Translations under genes and position numbers: made by a program
Source: Treponema sp. UBA937
GTDB lineage: Bacteria; Spirochaetota; Spirochaetia; Treponematales; Breznakiellaceae
Length of the DNA: 30,569 nt
Assembly: GCA_002293455.1 (NCBI GenBank)
Contig: DBDH01000061.1
Coordinates: 13,810 to 44,378 of the forward strand
Direction: 5' to 3'
Notes under the pieces: generated by a model
Database searches by the model: none
The model's input: the letters and a program-made list of their open reading frames with translations, nothing else
What the model was told of the DNA's origin: nothing
Part shown: positions 24,750 through 30,569 of the stretch, in pieces
Layout: each line of letters begins with the position of its first letter
How positions within the stretch are numbered: the stretch's first letter is position 1

Positions 24750-25493
24750 CTATACAGTTCCTATATAGGCTATAGTGTCATTTGGAATGATGATACTACC
24801 ATTATTAGAAAATATGGTGAATATTTCCTTTAGTCCGAAGATGAACCCTTCATCATTTTGAGAAAAAGAGTGAGATAATGTTCGCCCAATGAATTCCTGC
24901 AAATTATTTGTAATATTGTTCTCAAATTCAACAAATTCAAATTCGTTATCGAAAAAGCTCTTTATACTGTTCTCTCGCAGTTCCCAATGGTTAATTATAT
25001 CCATATGGTCTGGATAGTATCTCTTTATTAATTCTGCTAATTTTATATTAACTTCTGCGTCTTTTTTCTTGCGGTTGTATATGATAATAACTTTTCCGCC
25101 TTTCTTTAAAATCCTTTTACATTCAACCTTAAAGAGTTCCATATCTAGCCAGTGAAATGCTTGTGCTGCTGTAATGAAGTCTATACTGTTTGATACTAAA
25201 GTTGTATTTTCGCCTGTTGCTTTTATTGAATGAAAATCATCGTATTCAGATAAATCAGATTCAGCAATTGAACGCATTGAATCATTTGGTTCTATGGAAT
25301 AGACTTTGTTACCTTTTTCAAGAAGGGGTTTACTAAATATTCCAGTACCTGAACCAATGTCAGCTATATATGAGTCAAAACTAATGCCAGTCTGCGAGTA
25401 TAGATATTCAATAAAGTCTTTCGAGTATCCTTGTCTGTATTTTGAGTACAATTCAACTTTTTGAATAAACATTTCAATATTTTTATTTTTCAT
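24750..25493 (-). CDS. Class I SAM-dependent methyltransferase
   Basis: A 247-residue Rossmann-fold methyltransferase. The SAM-binding motif is IADIGSGTGIFSKPLLEKG (residues 43-61), followed by the acidic residue in VYSIEPNDSM and by ITAAQAFHWLD, typical of the Methyltransf_11 group. No substrate domain is recognisable, so it could act on a small molecule, a lipid, RNA or a peptide. It starts 4 bases after the preceding two-TM gene, so the two are probably translationally coupled. The base composition is A+T-rich like the whole operon. Confidence 0.85.
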   Translation of the reverse strand: MKNKNIEMFIQKVELYSKYRQGYSKDFIEYLYSQTGISFDSYIADIGSGTGIFSKPLLEKGNKVYSIEPNDSMRSIAESDLSEYDDFHSIKATGENTTLVSNSIDFITAAQAFHWLDMELFKVECKRILKKGGKVIIIYNRKKKDAEVNIKLAELIKRYYPDHMDIINHWELRENSIKSFFDNEFEFVEFENNITNNLQEFIGRTLSHSFSQNDEGFIFGLKEIFTIFSNNGSIIIPNDTIAYIGTV

Positions 25494-25497
25494 GGTA

Positions 25498-26322
25498 TCA
25501 TTGCTTACTTTTGAAACGCTTTGAAGACGCTAATTTTCCCTTTGAATTTTTGATTATATTAATCTGTTCAAGATATTCGTGAAATAATACTTGTGAAGAA
25601 GGATTTACAGTTATCCAAAATTGATTGGTCTGCTCTCCTTTTTTATCAATTAAATAATGTTTTGCAGAAATAATTGAAGAATGTGTATCACCTATATTAT
25701 AGTCGATAGCTATAAATGCAATTGGGAAAAAAACATCCATTTCAATTTTGCAAAAATTTTTCTCCTTATTTTTTATTCGTTTTTCTAAATCTTTTATTGC
25801 TGTTTTAAGTGTTATTTTGCTTGTTCTTCGCTGCTCTAGTGATTTATTAAAAAACTCTATCAAATACTTATCAATATCCCTGTTTTCAAATTCAGAATAC
25901 GCAAAAGTTACTATCACATCCTTCTTGATTAAGTCAACATACATACTCAAATTTGCAGGAAGAAAAGACATTGCTGTACCACTTATAAATACACTATGTT
26001 TTGCATTTTCAATTTTTTCGAGCACTTCTTTAGGGGGTTTTTTTGTACAGCTAAATTCTGTCTTCGGACAATTAAGTAATTGTGATATATCAGTAGTGTC
26101 TTTTTTGATTTGTGCTAAGTATCCTAAAGACAAAACGAAAATATCAATAGAAATAAATAGAAGTAATACAACAATTAAGCCCCCCTTTGCACTATCTGGT
26201 AAAACACTTGCCAAGATAGATATGACAATCGCACCAATAATAACAATAACTTGCAGGATAGGCACTATTCTAACTATTTTATCACCAATCCATTGTGTAA
26301 ATACTTCAATCTTTTTAGGCAT
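25498..26322 (-). CDS. Two-TM membrane protein with degenerate PLD-like cytosolic domain, paralog C
   Basis: A 274-residue protein of unknown function. Two membrane helices are at about 19-41 and 47-69, then a soluble domain. The domain has SVFISGTAMSFLP, a DKYLIEFF segment, and AKHYLIDKKGEQTNQFWI near the end. The pattern (a SG[TI]S-like strand early, a His...Lys strand late) resembles phospholipase-D-like domains without a proper HxK(x4)D motif. It is the most divergent of three paralogs in this operon. AAGGAA precedes the ATG. The resemblance to PLD-like folds is my reading, not a firm assignment. Confidence 0.7.
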   Translation of the reverse strand: MPKKIEVFTQWIGDKIVRIVPILQVIVIIGAIVISILASVLPDSAKGGLIVVLLLFISIDIFVLSLGYLAQIKKDTTDISQLLNCPKTEFSCTKKPPKEVLEKIENAKHSVFISGTAMSFLPANLSMYVDLIKKDVIVTFAYSEFENRDIDKYLIEFFNKSLEQRRTSKITLKTAIKDLEKRIKNKEKNFCKIEMDVFFPIAFIAIDYNIGDTHSSIISAKHYLIDKKGEQTNQFWITVNPSSQVLFHEYLEQINIIKNSKGKLASSKRFKSKQ

Positions 26323-26337
26323 ATTAACTTATTCCTT

Positions 26338-27159
26338 TCATAGTGTAGAATTCTTATCATCCTTATGATGAGATTTTGATAATTTTCCATCATTATTAAC
26401 AATCAGTGCAATTTGTTTTTTGTATATTTCAAATGCTGGCGATGATGGTCGTACTGTAAGAAAAAATGAATCTGCTTTACTTCCTGTTTTTTTTAGCAAA
26501 TAATGCTTTGAATATATTGCACTATAAGCTGTTAACTTATCCTTATAATCAATAGCCGTAAATGCCATTGGGATAAATACATCCGTATAAATTATTTTTA
26601 TTCTTCTATCAAGATTTATTTTAAAATCTTCAAAATCTTCTTTTGTCCTCTTACGCTGTGCCCTTGTTTTTCCGAAAACTTCACGCAGATAATTATCTAT
26701 ACAAGGATTCTGAAAGTCTGTTATCATTAATATTACTTCAACACCTCTGTCTATCATATTGTTTAACTTATTAAGACAGTGAGTATCATGTGTGAATGCC
26801 ATGCTTGTTCCGTTAATAAAAAGGCAATGCTCTGCATAAACATTTCCAATATTTATATCAGTTGGACGAGTTGTTGAAAAAATCAAATCACTTTTTCTAT
26901 TGTCTTTGAGTATATTTAATGAATCAGAAGTATTTGTTGTTATTTTTTCTAAAAATCCCTTTGCAAAAATAATGAAGTCAATACCCAGAAAAACAAGAAG
27001 GGCAATTATGTACCCATCAAATTCGGTTTTAAATTTTATATTTGCAAGAAATCCTATTGTTAAGGTAAGAAGAAAAAATATAAGCTGAACATACGAGAAA
27101 TTATTACTAAGCCAATTTAATAAGCGTACATACCATTTTTCTTTTCCAGTGTTGTTCAT
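26338..27159 (-). CDS. Two-TM membrane protein with degenerate PLD-like cytosolic domain, paralog B
   Basis: A 273-residue close paralog of the next gene upstream (27305-28123). Two membrane helices fall in the first 70 residues (YVQLIFFLLTLTIGFLANI, then IIALLVFLGIDFIIFAKGFL). A cytosolic domain follows with LFINGTSMAFTHDTHCLNKL and SKHYLLKKTGSKADSFFLTV. ATG 27159 is chosen because AGGAG is 7-8 bases upstream and paralog A begins the same way (MNxxGKEKW). The ATG at 27177 lies inside a relic of the deaminase gene and is not a real start. Function unknown; a membrane-bound effector or sensor is possible. Confidence 0.72.
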   Translation of the reverse strand: MNNTGKEKWYVRLLNWLSNNFSYVQLIFFLLTLTIGFLANIKFKTEFDGYIIALLVFLGIDFIIFAKGFLEKITTNTSDSLNILKDNRKSDLIFSTTRPTDINIGNVYAEHCLFINGTSMAFTHDTHCLNKLNNMIDRGVEVILMITDFQNPCIDNYLREVFGKTRAQRKRTKEDFEDFKINLDRRIKIIYTDVFIPMAFTAIDYKDKLTAYSAIYSKHYLLKKTGSKADSFFLTVRPSSPAFEIYKKQIALIVNNDGKLSKSHHKDDKNSTL

Positions 27160-27169
27160 AATTATACTC

Positions 27170-27304
27170 CTATTCATAGTGTTTTATGGCAGATAATTCA
27201 GTCTCTCCTCGTAGGGTATTTAATTCTTCTGCATTTAATGGTAACAGGTATTCCGTATTCATAAAATAATATTATTGGATGCGCTAAACAGTTTTCTACT
27301 ATGC
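27170..27304 (-). pseudogene. Remnant of a second adenosine-deaminase-like gene
   Basis: Read on the minus strand, this 135-base gap encodes pieces of the deaminase at 28134-29108. HPIILFYEYGIPVTI corresponds to residues 265-279 there (HPIKLFYEYGIPVTI). After an internal deletion of about 25 codons, LNAEELNTLRGETELSAI follows, corresponding to residues 304-320. The stop codon TAG lies 11 bases before the start of paralog B, exactly as the intact deaminase stop lies before paralog A. The first 255 codons are gone. It is a non-functional relic of a tandem duplication. Confidence 0.88.
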
Positions 27305-28123
27305 TCAATTTTCAACCTCCTCGCACTCTTTTCTAGAAAGCTTTCCGTTATTGGCAACAATCAGTTCAATTTGTTTTTTATATATTTCGAATAATGGTGA
27401 TGATGGTCGTGTTGTAAGATAATATGAATCTGCTCTACTTCCTGTTTTTTTTAATAAATAATGCTTTGAAGCTATTGCACTAAGAGGTGTTACTTTCTCC
27501 TTATAATCAATAGCTGTATAAGTATTTGGAAGAAATATATCTGTATAAATTATTTTTATTCTTTTATCAAAATTTAGTTTAAAATCATCGAAATCTTCTT
27601 TTGCTCTATCTCGTTGTGATTGTGTTTTCCCAAAAACATCGTGAAGATAATTATCTATACAGGGATTATCAAATTCTGTTATCATTAATACGACTTCCAC
27701 GCCCCTGTCTATCATATTTTTTAACTTATCAAGATAGTGGGTGTCATGAGTGAATGCCATGCTCGTACCACTAATAAAAAGACAATGTTCTGCACAAATG
27801 TTTCCAATATCTATATCAATTGGACGACTTTTTGAGAATATCAAATCACTTCTATCGTTTTTAAGGATATTTAATGCATCGGAAGTATTTATCGTTATTT
27901 TTTCTAAAAATCCTTTTGCAAAAATAATGAAATCAATTGCAAGAAAAATAAGTAGTGAAACAATAACTCCATCAAGATGGACTTCTCCTACAATATTAGA
28001 TACGTTCGTGATAAATCCTACTACTATCGCAAGAAGAAAAAAAATAAGTTGCACATAGGGAAAGTTACTACTTAGGAAATTCAATAAACGTATATACCAT
28101 TTTTCTTTTCCGTTTTCATTCAT
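27305..28123 (-). CDS. Two-TM membrane protein with degenerate PLD-like cytosolic domain, paralog A
   Basis: A 272-residue protein starting 10 bases after the deaminase gene, with AGGAG 8 bases before the ATG. Two membrane helices (FPYVQLIFFLLAIVVGFITNV and VIVSLLIFLAIDFIIFAKGF) are followed by a cytosolic domain. Conserved blocks shared with paralogs B and C are LFISGTSMAFTHDTHYL, the strand VEVVLMITEF, DNYLHDVFGK, and SKHYLLKKTG with TTRPSSPLFEIYKKQIELI. Paralogs A and B are near copies. The layout (short membrane anchor plus a soluble domain) is common in defence effectors and sensors, but no known family name can be given. Confidence 0.74.
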   Translation of the reverse strand: MNENGKEKWYIRLLNFLSSNFPYVQLIFFLLAIVVGFITNVSNIVGEVHLDGVIVSLLIFLAIDFIIFAKGFLEKITINTSDALNILKNDRSDLIFSKSRPIDIDIGNICAEHCLFISGTSMAFTHDTHYLDKLKNMIDRGVEVVLMITEFDNPCIDNYLHDVFGKTQSQRDRAKEDFDDFKLNFDKRIKIIYTDIFLPNTYTAIDYKEKVTPLSAIASKHYLLKKTGSRADSYYLTTRPSSPLFEIYKKQIELIVANNGKLSRKECEEVEN

Positions 28124-28133
28124 AGTTATACTC

Positions 28134-29108
28134 CTATTTATATCGTTCTATGGCAGACAATCCTGTCTCTCGTATAATATTTAATTCCTCTGCATTTAAT
28201 GTTTTTGCATTATATAAGTTCAAATATTCCTGTGAAACGGTTTGATTGAAAATGAGTAAATCATCTGTGTTAATGGTGACTGGTATACCATATTCATAAA
28301 ATAACTTAATTGGATGTACCGAATAGTTTTCTACTAACCCAAGCATAACATTACTTGTTGGACAAAGGTTAAGTTGTATTTGATTGGCAGCGAGCCATTG
28401 CATTATTTGGGGATTATTTGACGCCGCATTTCCGTGATGAACCTCATCAAGTTCCAATTCTTCTACCGCTTCCATTACATCGTCCGCTGTTCCAAATTCG
28501 CCAACATGTGCTTTAAGAATCAAGCCTGATGATTTTGCGAAACTAAACATTTTCTTGAAACATTTAACTGGTTGTGCATGTTCGTCACCGCATATATCAA
28601 CTGACTTAAAGAAGTTATGAGTTACTATTTCTTTGAGTAAAGAGAGTTCTGTATCGATATCACAATCTTCTCTTGCGTATGTTAGTTCCGGCAGTAATAG
28701 AGTATTAGGAGCAAAGATTCTGTTATACTCTTGAATTGTTTTGATGAAGTCTGTAATTTTGAAGAAATATTTAAAAATCTCTGCTGTTCTAAAACTTATT
28801 GACATTAATGAAATGGTATCATTGGCAGCTTGAGCAAATGCTGCTTCCCAGCGTTTTAAATGACCTTCAAAACCAACACAATGCGGTCTTATCGTTTTTT
28901 TGAACCATTCCTGCATACTGTATAGTGCAGATTTATTTTCTTTGGGAAGAAACTTTTCTGGAGGCTGTTCAATTTCAACATTTGCCCATTCAGCAATATA
29001 GGAAATGTGCCCCCCTCTTGCACCGTGGCTATGCAAGTCACTCTTTGGTATTTTTTGCATTGCTTTAAGTGAATTTTGTTTTAAGGCTAAAGTCATTCTT
29101 TCATCCAT
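28134..29108 (-). CDS. Adenosine-deaminase-family metal-dependent hydrolase
   Basis: A 324-residue TIM-barrel deaminase. The zinc-binding and catalytic residues of adenosine deaminase are all visible: His26 and His28 in SDLHSHGARGG, His201 and Glu204 in LKAHVGEFG, the His pair in DEVHHGN (224-225), and Asp282-Asp283 in TINTDDLL. The family segments DICGDE (171-176) and CPTSN (249-253) are also present. It is expected to remove an amino group from an adenine-type nucleoside or related molecule. Its ATG overlaps the end of the RNA ligase gene by 8 bases, so the two are probably made together. Whether the substrate is free adenosine, a nucleotide or RNA cannot be read from the sequence. Confidence 0.9.
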   Translation of the reverse strand: MDERMTLALKQNSLKAMQKIPKSDLHSHGARGGHISYIAEWANVEIEQPPEKFLPKENKSALYSMQEWFKKTIRPHCVGFEGHLKRWEAAFAQAANDTISLMSISFRTAEIFKYFFKITDFIKTIQEYNRIFAPNTLLLPELTYAREDCDIDTELSLLKEIVTHNFFKSVDICGDEHAQPVKCFKKMFSFAKSSGLILKAHVGEFGTADDVMEAVEELELDEVHHGNAASNNPQIMQWLAANQIQLNLCPTSNVMLGLVENYSVHPIKLFYEYGIPVTINTDDLLIFNQTVSQEYLNLYNAKTLNAEELNIIRETGLSAIERYK

Positions 29109-30225
29109 GACCGCAAGTCCCTTGTTTATATGTAAATTTTTGTATTGAATCTTGATTAATGAGTTCTGCTATTCGCTTGCTTGGCAAAGACCAAAGCCAT
29201 TCTGATGGCCTTATATCACTAATCTCAATTTTTTGAATAAAGAATTCGGGGAACAATGTTGTACTTGTCGCCGTAAGATAATCATCTTTTGATGCAAAAT
29301 TATTCGGATTATATTCATTTTGTAACATATTATTCATATCAGAAAGCATACTATTTATTCTTCTTATCATATTATCAAATTTATCCTTGTATTCAGGAAA
29401 GTAAGCAAATAATTCAGTGGCCTCATCTTTTCTGATAATATCAATCATATTTTCTTCCTTCATTCTGCCAACATAATGTTTTACAGCTATATATGAAGGA
29501 CTTTTAACTTTTATACGCTTATAATTTTTATCCTTGACTACATAACCTTCATCAGAATAGGGGAGCTTAGAAGCCATTTCAGTTAAATCAGTAATATTGT
29601 TACATTTGTATGTTTTAGGTTTTTTTATTTCTATATCAATTTCTAATTCTTGACCTGATATGTTATCTCTTGTACCTATGTGATATACATCAATAGATTC
29701 ATAAGGAACAACTAATCTAGTGTATGGTGAGACCAATTCGAAAACATACGTGTATTGTGGATTTAAAGAAGTAATATCAAATTTTATTTCTTTCAGTGCT
29801 GCTAAAAATAATCCACTATAACTTTTGAAGGCAGAATCATTGTCATTGTTGGCACTGATAGTAACTTTTTCTGCGAGAATGGTATCTTTAGTTGAAACCA
29901 TCCACGTTCCGCTATAATTCCAAACTTTTATTAGCATACCATCAATCTTTTCCTCAACAACTGCGGATTCCCAATCAATTTCATCCGCATAGGGTTCTCC
30001 ATAGTTAAAAAATTTAAAAAATGGTATACACACAGGATTCAGATTACTGTCTATAATAATACCACGACATTCTCGTACAATATCATTATTAAAATCAGAC
30101 CCATTATAGGTAAATTTTAATATAGTGAATTCACCTTCATCTATAATTCTCAAACAATATGGTGTGTTCGTTAATATATCCCGCCAATTTGAATGGCTCT
30201 TGATAAACTCAATAACTTTTAGCAT
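29101..30225 (-). CDS. ATP-dependent RNA ligase, T4 Rnl1 family
   Basis: Joins 5'-phosphate and 3'-OH RNA ends through an enzyme-AMP intermediate. It is 374 residues, the same as T4 Rnl1. All nucleotidyltransferase motifs are visible in order: VRECRGIII (50-58), KFFNYGE (71-77), motif I EEKIDGML with Lys93 as the adenylated residue, motif III/IIIa YVFELVSPYTRLVVPYE, motif IV DEGYVVKD, and motif V KRIKVKSPSY. The C-terminal third should be the Rnl1-specific domain that recognises tRNA in T4. ATG 30225 is chosen over TTG 30231 because GAGG lies 7 bases upstream. It overlaps the small basic gene before it and the deaminase after it. Confidence 0.93.
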   Translation of the reverse strand: MLKVIEFIKSHSNWRDILTNTPYCLRIIDEGEFTILKFTYNGSDFNNDIVRECRGIIIDSNLNPVCIPFFKFFNYGEPYADEIDWESAVVEEKIDGMLIKVWNYSGTWMVSTKDTILAEKVTISANNDNDSAFKSYSGLFLAALKEIKFDITSLNPQYTYVFELVSPYTRLVVPYESIDVYHIGTRDNISGQELEIDIEIKKPKTYKCNNITDLTEMASKLPYSDEGYVVKDKNYKRIKVKSPSYIAVKHYVGRMKEENMIDIIRKDEATELFAYFPEYKDKFDNMIRRINSMLSDMNNMLQNEYNPNNFASKDDYLTATSTTLFPEFFIQKIEISDIRPSEWLWSLPSKRIAELINQDSIQKFTYKQGTCGHG

Positions 30226-30422
30226 AAACAAACCTCATATATATGCTGTTTTTCCTTTCTAAAAATTTCTAGTTTCATCCTTTCTCTCATAAAAATACTC
30301 AATTTGCGCTTATTACTTTTCCCCTTGGGAAGCGATTTTCTGCGCTCAAGACGTTCTTTGGCTTCAATGAGAATTTCTTTTATTTTTTGTTCAAATTCTG
30401 CTTTAGGCGGAAGAAATGACAT
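30219..30422 (-). CDS. Small basic protein, first gene of the accessory operon
   Basis: A 67-residue protein rich in Lys, Arg and Glu, predicted to be helical (KAEFEQKIKEILIEAKERLE) and ending in VCLC. AGAGGCG is well placed before the ATG. The gene is the first after the operon promoter and overlaps the ligase start by 7 bases, so it is probably real and coupled. It has no family I recognise. It could be an RNA- or ligase-binding accessory protein; the two terminal cysteines make a substrate of the radical SAM enzymes conceivable. Confidence 0.6.
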   Translation of the reverse strand: MSFLPPKAEFEQKIKEILIEAKERLERRKSLPKGKSNKRKLSIFMRERMKLEIFRKEKQHIYEVCLC

Positions 30423-30471
30423 AGTATCGCCTCTTATGTATTATTGGATTCTATATTGTAGTTAATTCAAA

Positions 30472-30500
30472 ATTGTAACATACTATTTCTTATCTGTCAA
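30472..30500 (-). promoter_or_regulatory. Near-consensus promoter of the accessory operon
   Basis: On the minus strand, TTGACA (30500-30495) and TACAAT (30477-30472) are separated by exactly 17 bases. The transcript should begin about 43 bases before the first start codon. The genes that follow are separated by gaps of 26 bases or less, or overlap, apart from the 127-132-base deaminase relic, and no strong internal terminator is seen. So this promoter can serve all of them. Confidence 0.8.
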
Positions 30501-30569
30501 ATTTTATTTTAAAAAAATGTCTTTTTTGAAAAAAATATGCAAAAAATGACGAGTTCAATAAAGAAGCGC

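Noticed and set aside
27160..27177. Upstream ATG of membrane paralog B
   Set aside because: This ATG arises from the last codons of the decayed deaminase copy; the paralog comparison and AGGAG spacing favour ATG 27159.
28134..29108. RADAR system based on the deaminase
   Set aside because: The RADAR deaminase is much larger and partnered with an AAA+ ATPase; neither holds here.
1..30569. tRNA, rRNA or complete insertion sequence
   Set aside because: No tRNA cloverleaf, rRNA segment or transposase gene was recognised by eye; short structured RNAs could still be missed.

Overview
The window looks like part of the chromosome of a Treponema-type spirochete, probably a gut or other host-associated carbohydrate user. 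The evidence is flagellar rod genes in the spirochete order, a large outer-membrane beta-barrel with a signal peptide and terminal Phe, an LplA/LplB/YtcP-type oligosaccharide ABC importer, and a composite sensor/AraC regulator. Species cannot be fixed from the sequence alone.

Layout. (1) 1-2277: the end of a flagellar operon with flgF, flgG and a FlgJ-N-like rod-binding protein. (2) 2278-4205: a 470-base intergenic region packed with stem-loops, an outer-membrane barrel protein, and a small gene fragment. (3) 4206-20982: a pectin and rhamnogalacturonan utilisation block, interrupted by a small RelE-type toxin-antitoxin pair at 8450-8913. It holds kduI, a secreted PL1 pectate lyase lipoprotein, an alpha/beta-hydrolase esterase, kdgK, kdgA fused to a VOC domain, two permeases with a solute-binding protein, a GH105 unsaturated glycuronyl hydrolase, a MATE transporter and a 1069-residue AraC-type regulator. 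(4) 20983-21532: a gene-free stretch of palindromic repeats. (5) 21533-30500: an A+T-rich accessory operon on the minus strand.

How the pectin block works (from family knowledge). Pectate lyase cuts pectate outside the cell and the esterase probably removes acyl groups. The ABC importer takes up oligomers; no ATPase is encoded here, so it must be shared. GH105 releases unsaturated uronate. KduI isomerises the keto-deoxyuronate, and KdgK and KdgA convert KDG through KDPG to pyruvate and glyceraldehyde-3-phosphate. The dehydrogenase step (KduD) is not in the window. Regulation is probably by the AraC-type protein.

The accessory operon is the main novelty. A near-consensus promoter (30472-30500, minus strand) drives ten open reading frames. 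In order they are: a small basic protein; a T4 Rnl1-type RNA ligase (374 residues, as in T4); an adenosine-deaminase-family hydrolase whose start overlaps the ligase; three paralogous two-TM proteins with a cytosolic domain resembling degenerate phospholipase-D-like domains; a SAM methyltransferase; two radical SAM/SPASM proteins; and a HAD hydrolase. Between two of the two-TM genes lies a decayed copy of the deaminase 3' end, a fossil of a tandem duplication of the deaminase/two-TM unit. I do not recognise this set as a described system. RNA repair or modification in conflict with phage or a toxin is my preferred guess, but it is inference.
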